64,000 nucleotides of DNA, taken from Burkholderiaceae bacterium 16 (GTDB lineage: Bacteria; Pseudomonadota; Gammaproteobacteria; Burkholderiales; Burkholderiaceae). Positions 1 through 8,343 of the stretch are shown here, one piece after another (the first letter of the stretch is position 1; each line of letters opens with the position of its first letter). The notes below the pieces were generated by a model. That model searched no databases and had not been told where the DNA came from. It saw only the letters and a list, made by a program, of their open reading frames with translations. The stretch covers positions 17,341 through 81,340 of the forward strand of contig JYOD01000007.1 of assembly GCA_000955785.1 (NCBI GenBank), written 5' to 3'. Made by a program: the position numbers and the translations under genes.

Positions 1-22
1 CTCTCTCTCTCTCTCTCTCTCT
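1..22. repeat. CT dinucleotide repeat
   Basis: The window opens with eleven uninterrupted copies of CT, followed by a T-rich stretch and, 31 bases on, the stop codon of the first gene. The run touches the window edge, so its true length is unknown. It may be a genuine simple repeat downstream of the amidohydrolase gene or the start of an assembled piece. Confidence 0.8.
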
Positions 23-53
23 TTGTTTTGTTATCCGTGAGGCGGGCGTCTCG

Positions 54-1028
54 CTATTCGGCTGGTCGCGGCTGGCGCAAGGCGCGTAGCGGTAGTTCGC
101 CGGCCTGGGCCTCGATGCGATAGAAGCGCAGCGCGTTGCCGCACCACACGTCATGCGCGGATGCCGGGTCCAGTCCGCGCAATCCCTCGGCCAGCGTGGC
201 AACGACTTCCCCGATGTCGGCGCGCAGGCTGGACACCGGCAGGTTGCTGGCGAACATGCAGCGCTGCCTGCCGAAGATGTCCAGTGCCTGCCGGATGACA
301 CGCACGTTGCCGGCGCGGTCCCACGGCGCGCCGGGCAAGCCGAACTCGGACAGCTTCACGTGCACATTCGGCAGGCGCGCCAGTGCCTCCATGCCGCGGC
401 GCCACACCGCAAGGCCGTCGTCGGAGCGGTCCCACGGCAGCCCTGTGTGCTCCAGCACCACTCGCAGCGCCGGGAACATCGCCACAGCCTCCGCTGCTTG
501 CTGCAAATGCCAGAACGGCACGCGCAAATCCCACGACAGCTCATGCGCCACGAGCAAGCCGAGGCCTTCCAGCCAGCGTGCGTCCTGCAGCGTGCCGGGC
601 TGGCCGTGCACGCTCAGGTCCGCGCGGCGGCTGGTCAAGGGCTTGCACCGCACGCCGCGCACCAGCGGGTAGGCGACCTGCGCCAGCAGCCGCTCCTCGA
701 GCTCAGCGCTGTTGAAGTCCGCATGCGCCACGATGGCATTGGGAAAGCCGTGCACCGCATGGATCCGGTGCAGCCAGCCGGTCTCGGCGAGGGACTCGGC
801 GGGATGGCGCTCGGCTTCCACGTGCACGGTGGCGGCGAGAGGCAGCCCGGCCCAGCGGTCCAGGTAGGCATCCGGGCCGAAGTCGCCGCGCAGTGCGTCG
901 TAGTCGCCGAGGAAGAAGGCTTGCGGATCGTAGTTCTCCTGCAGCCACGGATAGCGCGCATCGTCGCCGGGCCGCCAGAGATGATGGTGGGCGTCGGCGA
1001 TGGCCGACGGCAAAGGCAGGGTCTGCAT
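54..1028 (-). CDS. Amidohydrolase family 2 metal-dependent hydrolase
   Basis: A 324-residue TIM-barrel hydrolase of the amidohydrolase-2 (PF04909) type, probably acting on a lactone or related ring. The N-terminal metal-binding HxH lies at H14-H16 (sequence ADAHHHLW), a conserved HVEAE motif follows, and the C-terminal half carries the FASNLPV segment typical of the family, although the usual Asp just after it is Ser (VSSLRAD). I chose the ATG at 1026-1028 because GGAGA sits just upstream and the conserved domain begins at once; a longer frame upstream has no domain sequence. The gene follows the TRAP receptor gene by 19 bases, suggesting one leftward transcript. A paralogue with the same N-terminal signature lies at 6979-7908. 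The exact substrate is unknown. Confidence 0.88.
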   Translation of the reverse strand: MQTLPLPSAIADAHHHLWRPGDDARYPWLQENYDPQAFFLGDYDALRGDFGPDAYLDRWAGLPLAATVHVEAERHPAESLAETGWLHRIHAVHGFPNAIVAHADFNSAELEERLLAQVAYPLVRGVRCKPLTSRRADLSVHGQPGTLQDARWLEGLGLLVAHELSWDLRVPFWHLQQAAEAVAMFPALRVVLEHTGLPWDRSDDGLAVWRRGMEALARLPNVHVKLSEFGLPGAPWDRAGNVRVIRQALDIFGRQRCMFASNLPVSSLRADIGEVVATLAEGLRGLDPASAHDVWCGNALRFYRIEAQAGELPLRALRQPRPAE

Positions 1029-1047
1029 GTCCAGTCTCCGCGTGGCT

Positions 1048-2031
1048 TCAACGCTGTGCGTCGATGGCGCGCAGCACGGCGTCGCCGTTCTTCTGCACAT
1101 AGAGCTGGCGCGTCTCTTCCCTGACGATTTTCCTGATGCTCGCCACATCCGGGTGTTCGTTGACCTGCATGCCCTTGGCGCGCAACTGGGCAATCGCGGC
1201 CGCTTCGTTATCCGCGTTGAGCTTGCGCTGGAAGGTGGCGGCGGCAGCGGCTTCTTCCAGCAGGATCTTCTGGTACTCCGGCCTGAGTGAGTCGAACTTC
1301 GCCTTGTTCATCAGGACCACCAGCGCGGTGTAGGCGTGGCGCGTGAGCGAGAGGTACTTCTGCACCTCGTACATCTTGGACGACAGCATCAGCGTGGGCG
1401 GGTTCTCTTGCCCGTCCACCGCGCCGGATTCCAGCGCGCCGAAGACCTCGGCGAACGGCATCGGCTGCGGACTCGCGCCCAGCAGCTGGAAGGCCTTGAT
1501 ATGCGACGGGTTCGGCGTGGTGCGGATCTTCAGGCCGCGAATATCCTCGGCCTTGGTGATCTGCCGCTTGTTGTTGCCCAGGCTGCGAAATCCAATCTCC
1601 CAGAACGCCAGGCCCTTGATCTGGTGCGCGGCCAGTTCATCGAGCAGGCCGCGCCCCACCGCGCCGTCGAGCGTGCGGTAGGCCTGCGGGCCGTCATCGA
1701 ACTGGTAGGGCAGGTCGAGCGCGTTGAGCCGGGGCGCGAGGCCGGTGACGAACGGGTTGCCGGTCGCACCGATATCGATGGTGCCGCTGCGGATGCCGGT
1801 GACCAGTGTGGTGTCGTTGCCCAGCTGGCTGTTGGCGAAGACCTGGATCTCGATCGCGCCTTGGGTGCGCTCCTTGACCTTCTTGCTGAACGACAGCGCG
1901 GCCTGGTGCTGGGAATCGGTCTCGGGCACGGTATGGCTGAAGCGCAGCTTGATAGGCGATTGCGCGGCGGCCAGGCCGGCGGCGCCGGCAAGCAAAGCGG
2001 CCAGCACGATCCGCGAAATGGCGTGTTTCAT
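1048..2031 (-). CDS. TRAP transporter DctP-type substrate-binding protein
   Basis: A 327-residue periplasmic receptor of the TRAP family. A signal peptide covers about residues 1-23 (MKHAISR then a hydrophobic stretch ending AAAQS). The mature part has the family pattern KLRFSHTVPETD, a GIRSGTIDIG segment and the central RGLKIRTTPN block whose arginine normally binds the substrate carboxylate. The ATG at 2029-2031 is preceded by AAGGAGACACC. It probably delivers an organic acid to a DctQM permease, but no DctQ or DctM gene is in this window; it may lie to the left or be absent. The receptor shares strand and orientation with the amidohydrolase downstream, which suggests a shared substrate pathway. 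Confidence 0.93.
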   Translation of the reverse strand: MKHAISRIVLAALLAGAAGLAAAQSPIKLRFSHTVPETDSQHQAALSFSKKVKERTQGAIEIQVFANSQLGNDTTLVTGIRSGTIDIGATGNPFVTGLAPRLNALDLPYQFDDGPQAYRTLDGAVGRGLLDELAAHQIKGLAFWEIGFRSLGNNKRQITKAEDIRGLKIRTTPNPSHIKAFQLLGASPQPMPFAEVFGALESGAVDGQENPPTLMLSSKMYEVQKYLSLTRHAYTALVVLMNKAKFDSLRPEYQKILLEEAAAAATFQRKLNADNEAAAIAQLRAKGMQVNEHPDVASIRKIVREETRQLYVQKNGDAVLRAIDAQR

Positions 2032-2214
2032 GGTGTCTCCTTGGTGTTGTGTCGATGGCGAGCCCGGGTGGTCCCGGGTCTTGCCTGGTGTCGTGCGGAA
2101 GGCTCGGGGGAGTGGGCCGGGCAGGCTGTCGCGGCCGGGGTTGTCCAACGGGGCGCCGGTGCCGGGCAGGGCCGGCGCGTCATCTCAGACCTTTACCTGG
2201 GCGTCTTTGACCAC

Positions 2215-2241
2215 CTTGGCGCACTTGGCGCACTTGGCGCC
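2215..2241. repeat. Three tandem copies of a 9-bp unit
   Basis: The unit CTTGGCGCA occurs at 2215-2223 and 2224-2232, and a third copy with one change (CTTGGCGCC) at 2233-2241. It lies in the promoter-proximal space of the TRAP receptor gene, is not within a recognisable gene, and could vary by slippage. Confidence 0.8.
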
Positions 2242-2342
2242 TTCATGTGTATTGCAGATCAGCAGGTTCGAACGACCTGCGTAGCATGGTTTGTTTCCAG
2301 TCTGCTTTTATAGGCCCTGCGAGGCTTGATCTGCTACAGCCT

Positions 2343-2382
2343 GTTTTCTCCCCGCTCGCGCAAGCGGGAGAGGGGAGAAAAC
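2343..2382. terminator. Long hairpin, probable terminator of the Fe-alcohol dehydrogenase gene
   Basis: An 11-bp perfect outer stem (GTTTTCTCCCC paired with GGGGAGAAAAC) encloses an inner CCCGCT/AGCGGG stem. It begins 18 bases beyond the stop codon of the leftward dehydrogenase gene and ends in a T-run on the minus strand, so it can act as an intrinsic terminator. A related hairpin with the same GGGAGAGGGGAG core occurs at 50643-50677, so it may belong to a dispersed palindromic repeat family. Confidence 0.7.
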
Positions 2383-2400
2383 CACACGCCGCTGGCGTGA

Positions 2401-3540
2401 CTACATCGCTTCGGCCAGCATCGCCGCATACTCCTCCGCGCTCGCAATTCGCGGATTGGTCTTGTGGCAATGGTCGGCCAGCGCGCCTTCGATAATCCGG
2501 GGGAACCACGCGCTCGTGACGCCCAGCGCCGCCAGCCCGGCCGGCAGGCCCAGCCGCAGGTTCATCGCGGCAATTGCCGGACCGATCGACTCGGGGCCGT
2601 CTAGCTGCATCGCCTGCGCCATGCGTTCCAGCCGCTGCTCGTCGCGTACCGACGGCGCCGAAGCATTGAAGCGGATCACCGCCGGCAGCAGGACGGCGTT
2701 CAGCGTGCCGTGGTGCAGCGAGGGGTTCAGCCCGCCCAGCGAATGGCTCAGGCTGTGCACGCAGCCCAGCCCTTTCTGGAACGCCAGCGCGCCTTGCATC
2801 GAAGCGCTCATCATGTTCAGGCGCGCGGTGCGGTCCATCGGCGATGCCGTGGCGGTCTCGATATACATCCAGGCGCGGTGCAAGCCATCCAGCGCGATGC
2901 CGTCGGCGGGCGGGTTGAAGGCCGGCGCCAGGAAGGTCTCGATGCAGTGGGCAATCGCATCCATCCCGGTGGCGGCGGTCAGCCGCGGCGGCAGGCCGAA
3001 GGTCAGTTCGGGGTCGCAGATGGCGACGCGCGGCACCAGGTTGGGCGAGAGCACGCCTACCTTGCGCCCGTCGTCGAGGATCAGCACCGCGCCACGGCCC
3101 ACTTCGCTGCCGGTGCCGGCAGTGGTGGGGATGGCGATCAACGGTGCCGTGGCCGCAGTGATGCGCGCAACGCCGCCTTCGATCGCGGCAAACGTCTTGA
3201 GCGGACCCTTATGGGTGGCGCAGACGGCCACACCCTTGGCCAGATCGATGGGCGAGCCGCCGCCCACCGCAATGATGCCGTCGCAGCGGTGCTCGGTGTA
3301 CAGCGCCACCGCCTCGCGCATGGCGCGCTCGGTCGGGTTGGAGGGGGTGCCGTCGAAGACCACGGCCTGCACGCCCGCGGGCAGTTGCGCCAGGACGCGC
3401 TCCAGGATGCCTGCGGCTCTGACGCCGGCATCGGTGACGACCAGCGGGCGGGAAATGCCGATGCGCTCGCATTCCTGCGGCAGCAGCGCCACCGCGCCGA
3501 AATCGATCTGGATCTGGGTGATGTAGTTGATCAGGGCCAT
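2401..3540 (-). CDS. Iron-containing alcohol dehydrogenase
   Basis: A 379-residue group III (iron-dependent) alcohol dehydrogenase. Visible features are the NAD(P)-binding GGGSPIDLAK at about 93-102, TTAGTGSE at 139-146, and the metal ligands D194, H198, H262 and H276 in their usual spacing (DAIAH, HSLSH, HHGT). It should reduce an aldehyde or ketone, or oxidise the alcohol, in the cytoplasm. Maleylacetate reductases belong to the same superfamily, so that role is possible but not shown. The ATG at 3538-3540 has GGAGACAAGAGACAAC upstream; an ATG 18 bases earlier overlaps that site. It is divergent from the crotonase operon across a 304-base promoter region. Confidence 0.92.
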   Translation of the reverse strand: MALINYITQIQIDFGAVALLPQECERIGISRPLVVTDAGVRAAGILERVLAQLPAGVQAVVFDGTPSNPTERAMREAVALYTEHRCDGIIAVGGGSPIDLAKGVAVCATHKGPLKTFAAIEGGVARITAATAPLIAIPTTAGTGSEVGRGAVLILDDGRKVGVLSPNLVPRVAICDPELTFGLPPRLTAATGMDAIAHCIETFLAPAFNPPADGIALDGLHRAWMYIETATASPMDRTARLNMMSASMQGALAFQKGLGCVHSLSHSLGGLNPSLHHGTLNAVLLPAVIRFNASAPSVRDEQRLERMAQAMQLDGPESIGPAIAAMNLRLGLPAGLAALGVTSAWFPRIIEGALADHCHKTNPRIASAEEYAAMLAEAM

Positions 3541-3844
3541 GTTGTCTCTTGTCTCCATGCTTGATTTGCTGCGTCGCTTCCCGGAAGCCGCGGGAAGCTG
3601 CATTGGTGACGAAGTCTAGAAACAAGCTGCCGGCGTCACAACGTGGATTTACTTGAAGCGGTTCCAAGTTTTTTTCATAGCCGCGCCGGTCCTAGTTTTT
3701 CTTGAAGGGGCGCTGAGATTTTCTCGTTTGGCGAGCGGCGAGGGAAACCCTAGACTTCGGCAGGTCAAGGCAACGCATCGAACCTGCCCTTGCGGCAGGC
3801 GCCCACGCAACATAGGCCGACCCTAAGCAAACCAGAAGCAGACC
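3541..3844. promoter_or_regulatory. Divergent promoter region with imperfect palindrome
   Basis: This 304-base gap separates the leftward dehydrogenase gene from the rightward crotonase operon and has no gene. At 3651-3669 it holds an imperfect 19-bp palindrome, ACTTGAAGCGGTTCCAAGT, in which seven of nine pairs match. This is a plausible operator. Two poly-T stretches (about 3670-3676 and 3695-3699) make the region AT-rich, as expected for promoters. Confidence 0.5.
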
Positions 3845-4624
3845 ATGAGACAAGCCATCCTGATCGAGTATGACGAGTGCATCGCCACCGTTACGCTGAA
3901 CAACCCCGACAAGCTGAACGCGCTCGACCTGGGCATGTGGCAGGGCCTGGCGCGGGCCTTCGAGACGCTGTCGGCCAACGAGGACCTGCGCTGTATCGTG
4001 CTGCGCGGCGCGGGCGACAAGGCCTTCGCGGCTGGCGCGGATATCGAGGAATTCACTCGCATGCGCGCTAGCTCGACGCAGGCCGCAGACTATGCGCATA
4101 TCACCCATGCTGCCATGCAGGCCATCGCGGAAAGCCGGCATCCCACCGTGGCGATGATCCAGGGCGCGTGCGTTGGCGGCGGACTGGAGATCGCTTCCGT
4201 GTGCGATATGCGCATCTGCGGCGAGTCCAGCCGCTTCGGCGTGCCGGTCAACCGGCTCGGGCTGGTGATGTCGTATGGCGAACTCGGCGGCCTGATGGCG
4301 CTGGCGGGGCCCGCCGCCGCGCTGGAGATCGTACTGGAAGGCCGTGTATTCGGCGCGGCCGAGGCGCTAGAGAAGCGCCTGGTCAACCGCGTCGTCCCCG
4401 ACGCCGGGGTGCCGGACGAAGCCTACGCCGCGGCGCGGCGCATCGGCCAGGGCGCACCACTGGTGGCGCGCTGGCACAAGAAGTTCGTGCGCCGTCTGAT
4501 GAACCCCACGCCGCTCAGCGCGGAAGAACAGGCCGAAGCCTATGCCTGCTTCGAGACGGAAGACTTCCGCATCGGCTACCAGGCCTTTGTCGGCAAGACC
4601 AAGCCCGTGTTCCAGGGGCGCTGA
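3845..4624 (+). CDS. Enoyl-CoA hydratase/isomerase family protein
   Basis: A 259-residue crotonase-fold protein, first gene of a rightward operon with a class III CoA-transferase. The oxyanion-hole segments are visible (AAGADIEEF near 62-70; CVGGGLEIAS near 109-118). The first catalytic glutamate of classical hydratases is present as E115, but the position of the second, 20 residues on, is V135 (FGVPVNRLG). Simple hydration is therefore less likely and an isomerase, lyase or decarboxylase-type reaction is possible. The ATG at 3845 follows AGAAGCAGACC. The adjacent CoA-transferase presumably makes the CoA thioester that this enzyme uses. Confidence 0.9.
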   Translation: MRQAILIEYDECIATVTLNNPDKLNALDLGMWQGLARAFETLSANEDLRCIVLRGAGDKAFAAGADIEEFTRMRASSTQAADYAHITHAAMQAIAESRHPTVAMIQGACVGGGLEIASVCDMRICGESSRFGVPVNRLGLVMSYGELGGLMALAGPAAALEIVLEGRVFGAAEALEKRLVNRVVPDAGVPDEAYAAARRIGQGAPLVARWHKKFVRRLMNPTPLSAEEQAEAYACFETEDFRIGYQAFVGKTKPVFQGR

Positions 4625-4689
4625 TCCGGCCGCTACCCATCCCGACGCCGCGAGAGCACGCGCGTCGTCACCTAGCCATAAGGTTTCCA

Positions 4690-5922
4690 ATGAATTTGCC
4701 GTTGTCGAACATCAAGGTCCTCGATGTCAGCCAGATCATGGCCGGCCCCTTTTGCTGCATGCTCCTTGGCGACATGGGCGCCGACGTCATCAAGGTCGAG
4801 ACGCCCGGCGTGGGCGACCAGACTCGCAAGGCCATGGGCTTCAGGCTCAAGGGCGAGGACAGTGGCGGTTTTCTCGCGCTGAACCGCAACAAGCGCAGCG
4901 TGGAGATCGACCTGAAGAATCCCGCCGGGCTGGAAGCGTTCTACGAACTGGTGCGCGGCGCCGATGTGCTGGTGGAGAACAACCGCCCCGGCGTGGCCGC
5001 CCGGCTCAGGATCGATTACCCGGTGCTGCGCGAGATCAACCCGCGGCTGGTCTATGCCAGCATTTCCGGCTTCGGCCAGACCGGTCCCTGGTCGCGCCGC
5101 CCGGGGCTGGACCTGATCGCGCAGGCGATGTCCGGCGTGATGAGCGTGATGGGCCACCCGGAGGCGCCGCCGGTCAAGTCGAGCGTGCCGATCGCCGACC
5201 TTGGCGCGGGCCTGTTCAGCGCCTATGGCATCCTGAGCGCGATCATCGGGCGTGGGCACACTGGCCAGGGCCAGTATGTGGACGCATCGCTGTTCGAGAC
5301 GGCGCTGGGTTTGTCGGTCTGGGAGTCGGCGGAGTACTGGGGAACCGGTACGGTGCCGGTGCCGATCGGCAGTGCCAATCGCATGAGCGCGCCTTATCAG
5401 GCGGTGCGGGCGGCGGATCGCCACTTTGTCATCGGCGCCGCCAATCCCAAGCTGTGGGCCGCGCTGTGTGAGGCGATCGGTCGCACGGACCTGTTGCAGG
5501 ACCCGCGCTTCACGGATAATGCGGCGCGCATCCGCAACCGCGACGCGCTGATTCGCGAGATCGAAGGCGAGTTCGCGCGGCGGCCCGCCGAGGAATGGGT
5601 GGAAGCCTTGCTGGCGGCGGGCGTGCCGGCGGCGCCGATCTATACCTACGACGAAGCGCTGGTCAGCGAGCAGGCCGTTGCCCGAGAGATGGTGCTGGAG
5701 ATCGACCATCCCGTGGAAGGCCGCGTGAAGGCGCTCGGCTTTCCCGTTAAGCTTAGCGGGACGCCGCAGCAGGTCCGCTACCCGGCTCCCTTGCTCGGGC
5801 AGCACACGCAAGAGGTGCTCGGCGAATTCGGGCTGGACGACAGGGCGATACAGGCACTGCGCGAACGTGGCGCATTCGGCCAGCCGGTTGCGCCACAAAC
5901 GCTGAAGAACGGCACTGCCTGA
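4690..5922 (+). CDS. CaiB/BaiF family (class III) CoA-transferase
   Basis: A 410-residue family III CoA-transferase, which moves CoA between carboxylic acids through an aspartyl intermediate. The nucleophile is D170 in VPIADLGAG, and the N-terminal LADMGADVIKVE-like block is at about 27-37. It starts at ATG 4690, 65 bases after the crotonase gene; the long open frame upstream of this ATG simply overlaps the crotonase gene. The genes after it are a Bug receptor, an amidohydrolase and a thioesterase, consistent with uptake, CoA activation, modification and release of one organic acid. The substrate cannot be read from the sequence. Confidence 0.93.
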   Translation: MNLPLSNIKVLDVSQIMAGPFCCMLLGDMGADVIKVETPGVGDQTRKAMGFRLKGEDSGGFLALNRNKRSVEIDLKNPAGLEAFYELVRGADVLVENNRPGVAARLRIDYPVLREINPRLVYASISGFGQTGPWSRRPGLDLIAQAMSGVMSVMGHPEAPPVKSSVPIADLGAGLFSAYGILSAIIGRGHTGQGQYVDASLFETALGLSVWESAEYWGTGTVPVPIGSANRMSAPYQAVRAADRHFVIGAANPKLWAALCEAIGRTDLLQDPRFTDNAARIRNRDALIREIEGEFARRPAEEWVEALLAAGVPAAPIYTYDEALVSEQAVAREMVLEIDHPVEGRVKALGFPVKLSGTPQQVRYPAPLLGQHTQEVLGEFGLDDRAIQALRERGAFGQPVAPQTLKNGTA

Positions 5923-5993
5923 AGCAGGCAAGAAAGAGTCAGAGACTGCACAGCATTAAAAGCACAAAGCAAAAAATCACGGAGACAAGCCTC

Positions 5994-6974
5994 ATGAAGC
6001 TCTACTCACGCCCTTGGCGCGTGGCAGCACCCGTCGTCATCGCCACCATCGCCGCCTGGACAGGCGTGGCCGCCGCGCAGGACGGCCCTTACCCCAACCA
6101 CCGCATCGAACTGATCGTGCCCTGGCAGGCCGGCGGCGGCGCCGATGTCGTGGCACGCGCGCTGTCTGCCGCCGCCGCCAAGCACCTGCCGCAGCCGCTG
6201 GTGGTCATCAACAAGCCCGGCGCCACCGGCGCGGTCGGCCTGGGCGAGGTCGTGCACGCCAAGCCGGACGGGTACAAGCTGGTGCTGTCATCCAGCGAGC
6301 TGACCTTCCTCAACTACCTGGGACTGGCCAAGTTTACCTACCAGGACCTGGTGCCGATCGCGCGGCTCAATGCCGATCCCGCCGCCGTGGTGGTGCGTGC
6401 CGACGCCCCTTACGCCACGCTGGAGCAGTTCCTGGACCAGGCCCGCAAGCCTGACTCCAACGTCCGCGTGGGCAACGCCGGGCAGGGCTCGACCTGGCAT
6501 ATGGCCGCCGCCGCGCTGGCGGAGAAGACCGGGGCGAAGTTCAACCACATCCCCTATGCCGGCGGCGCCCCGGCCACCATGGCGCTGCTGGGTGGCCATA
6601 TCGACGCGGTGACGGTGAGCACCGCCGAGGTTGCCAGCTACGTGGCGGCGGGCAAGCTCAAGGTGCTCGCGGTGATGGCCGACAAGCGCGTCGCCGGCTA
6701 CGAAAACGTGCCGACCCTCAAGGAGCGCAACATCGATCTGTCAATGGGCATCTGGCGCGGCATCTCGGCGCCCAAGGGCACGCCGCCGGAAGTCATCAAC
6801 ATCCTCAAGGCGGCGGTGGCCAAATCCGTGCAGGAGCCGATCATGCGGCAGACGCTGGAGAAGCTGCATTTCAGCACCGACACCTATGCCGACGATGTGA
6901 CGCTGCAAGCCGTGATGGCGAAGGAATCGGCGCAATACAAGCAGCTGGCCAGCCGGATCGCCGTCAAGGATTAA
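5994..6974 (+). CDS. Bug/TctC family tripartite tricarboxylate transporter receptor
   Basis: A 326-residue periplasmic substrate-binding protein. The signal peptide spans roughly residues 1-28 (cleavage after VAAAQ). The family hallmarks are YPNHRIELIVPWQAGGGADV after the signal and the VINKPGATGAVG block. GGAGACAAGCCTC precedes ATG 5994. No TctA/TctB membrane partners are encoded nearby. Its position between the CoA-transferase and the amidohydrolase suggests it binds the operon's substrate, probably a carboxylate. It is one of five Bug genes in the window. Confidence 0.95.
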   Translation: MKLYSRPWRVAAPVVIATIAAWTGVAAAQDGPYPNHRIELIVPWQAGGGADVVARALSAAAAKHLPQPLVVINKPGATGAVGLGEVVHAKPDGYKLVLSSSELTFLNYLGLAKFTYQDLVPIARLNADPAAVVVRADAPYATLEQFLDQARKPDSNVRVGNAGQGSTWHMAAAALAEKTGAKFNHIPYAGGAPATMALLGGHIDAVTVSTAEVASYVAAGKLKVLAVMADKRVAGYENVPTLKERNIDLSMGIWRGISAPKGTPPEVINILKAAVAKSVQEPIMRQTLEKLHFSTDTYADDVTLQAVMAKESAQYKQLASRIAVKD

Positions 6975-6978
6975 CGCG

Positions 6979-7908
6979 ATGCCCAGCTTCACATTCGACC
7001 AGCCGTTCATCGATGCCCATCATCACTTCTGGGACCTGCAGGCCAATCCTTATCCGTGGCTGCGGGGTGAAGAGGTAAAGGGCTTCCGCTATGGGGATTA
7101 CTCCGCCCTGAAGCGCAATTACCTGCCGGAGGATTTCGAGCGCGACACGCGCGGCTTCGCGCCGGCCCTGACCGTGCACGTGGAAGCGGAATGGGCCCGG
7201 GCGAACCCGGTGGACGAGACCACCTGGCTGACCGCGCTGGCCCGGCACACGGGCCGTCCTTCGGCGCTGGTCGCGCATGCGCAACTGGACCGCGCCGACG
7301 TGGCCGAGATCCTGGCGGCGCAGGCCGCCTTCCCGATGGTGCGCGGCATCCGGCAGAAGCCGGTGACCAGCGCCACGCGCGAAGGCGCCGCCCGCGGGCT
7401 GGCGGGATCGATGGACGACGAGCGCTGGCGGCGGGGCTATGCCTTGCTGGCCGGCCACGGCCTGTCCTATGACCTGCAGGCCCCGTGGTGGAACCTGGAC
7501 CAGGCTGCCGCGCTGGCGCGCGATTTTCCCGGCACGCAGATCATCCTCAACCATACGGGCCTGCCGTCCGACCGCAGCGAGGCCGGCCTCAAGGGCTGGC
7601 GCGATGCGATGGCGGCGCTGGCCGCTCAGTCCAATGTGGCGGTGAAGATCTCCGGGCTTGGGCTGCCGGGCCGCGCATGGGAGCAGGCGGATAACGTGCC
7701 GGTGATCTGGGATGCGATCGCCATCTTCGGCACGGAGCGTTGCATGTTCGCGAGCAATTTCCCGGTGGACAGCCTGGTTGCTCGCTACGGGACGATTCTC
7801 TCCGGCTTCCTTGCGGCGATCGGGATCTACCCGGCCGCCGAACAACGCAAGTTGCTGCACGACAACGCCGCGCGCATCTACCGGCTTGCCGGTGCACATC
7901 ATCAATAG
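6979..7908 (+). CDS. Amidohydrolase family 2 metal-dependent hydrolase
   Basis: A 309-residue TIM-barrel hydrolase with HxH at H14-H16 (IDAHHHFW), TVHVEAEW in the second strand region and FASNFPVDSL near the C-terminus, where the aspartate is a probable metal ligand. It is a paralogue of the 54-1028 product: both share the HHH start, the HVEAE motif, an RG(I/V)R-KP(L/V)TS block and LPG-W motifs. It begins four bases after the Bug stop, so the two are surely co-transcribed. A lactonase or ring-opening hydrolase role is likely but unproved. Confidence 0.9.
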   Translation: MPSFTFDQPFIDAHHHFWDLQANPYPWLRGEEVKGFRYGDYSALKRNYLPEDFERDTRGFAPALTVHVEAEWARANPVDETTWLTALARHTGRPSALVAHAQLDRADVAEILAAQAAFPMVRGIRQKPVTSATREGAARGLAGSMDDERWRRGYALLAGHGLSYDLQAPWWNLDQAAALARDFPGTQIILNHTGLPSDRSEAGLKGWRDAMAALAAQSNVAVKISGLGLPGRAWEQADNVPVIWDAIAIFGTERCMFASNFPVDSLVARYGTILSGFLAAIGIYPAAEQRKLLHDNAARIYRLAGAHHQ

Positions 7909-7917
7909 GAAACCGAA

Positions 7918-8325
7918 ATGAAGAACAGCCTGAAACCGGGTGCCGCCACAACGCGCTCGCTGAGCGTAGACCGCCCGCGCACCATCGACTTCCTCGGCGA
8001 GACGCTGCGCATCTACGCCACGCCGGAACTGATCCGCGATATCGAGCAAACCTGCCTGGACTTCCTGCAAGAGTACGTGGACGCGGGCGAAAGCTCGGTC
8101 GGCACCGAGGTCTCTATCCGGCACAGTGGCGCAACCCTGCTCGGGGGCGAGGTGGAGATCCATGCCGAAGTGACGAACATCGACGGGCGCAGCGTGAGTT
8201 TCCGCGTCTCGGCCAGCGATGGCATCGAAGATATCTGCACCGGCACGCATAGCCGCTTTGTGGTGAACGTGGACAAGCTGCGCGCGCGGGTGGAGGCCAA
8301 GGCGGCGCAGTTGCGCGCAGGCTGA
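7918..8325 (+). CDS. FlK-like (fluoroacetyl-CoA type) hot-dog thioesterase
   Basis: A 135-residue single hot-dog domain protein that resembles the fluoroacetyl-CoA thioesterase FlK of Streptomyces cattleya. From memory of FlK, its catalytic Thr42, Glu50 and His76 line up with T35 (YATPEL), E43 (DIEQTC) and H69 (IRHSGAT), all with the same offset of seven. The GESSVGTEV and DGIEDICTGTH segments also match the family. GAAACCGAA precedes the ATG, nine bases after the amidohydrolase stop. As last gene of the operon it probably hydrolyses an acyl-CoA made by the CoA-transferase. Fluoroacetyl specificity is not implied: the lid region preceding T35 is shorter. Confidence 0.82.
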   Translation: MKNSLKPGAATTRSLSVDRPRTIDFLGETLRIYATPELIRDIEQTCLDFLQEYVDAGESSVGTEVSIRHSGATLLGGEVEIHAEVTNIDGRSVSFRVSASDGIEDICTGTHSRFVVNVDKLRARVEAKAAQLRAG

Positions 8326-8343
8326 ACGGCCGGCGCAGCGGGT

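Larger units (their letters stand above)
2032..2400. other. Intergenic region with repeat, inverted repeat and terminator hairpin
   Basis: No convincing gene in 369 bases. From right to left along the leftward transcript it holds the terminator-like hairpin at 2343-2382, a 6-bp inverted repeat (GCAGGT/ACCTGC, 7-base loop) at 2262-2280, and a 9-bp tandem repeat at 2215-2241. The inverted repeat lies about 230 bases upstream of the DctP start and could be an operator. Confidence 0.6.

Noticed and set aside
2262-2280. T-arm-like sequence GCAGGTTCGAACGACCTGC suggesting a tRNA
   Set aside because: Two extra bases break the T-stem geometry and no acceptor, D-arm or anticodon arm can be found around it.
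2401-3540. Fe-alcohol dehydrogenase as the maleylacetate reductase for the 48918 dioxygenase
   Set aside because: It belongs to the same superfamily, but lies 45 kb away with another transporter and lacks the shared operator; not enough to link them.
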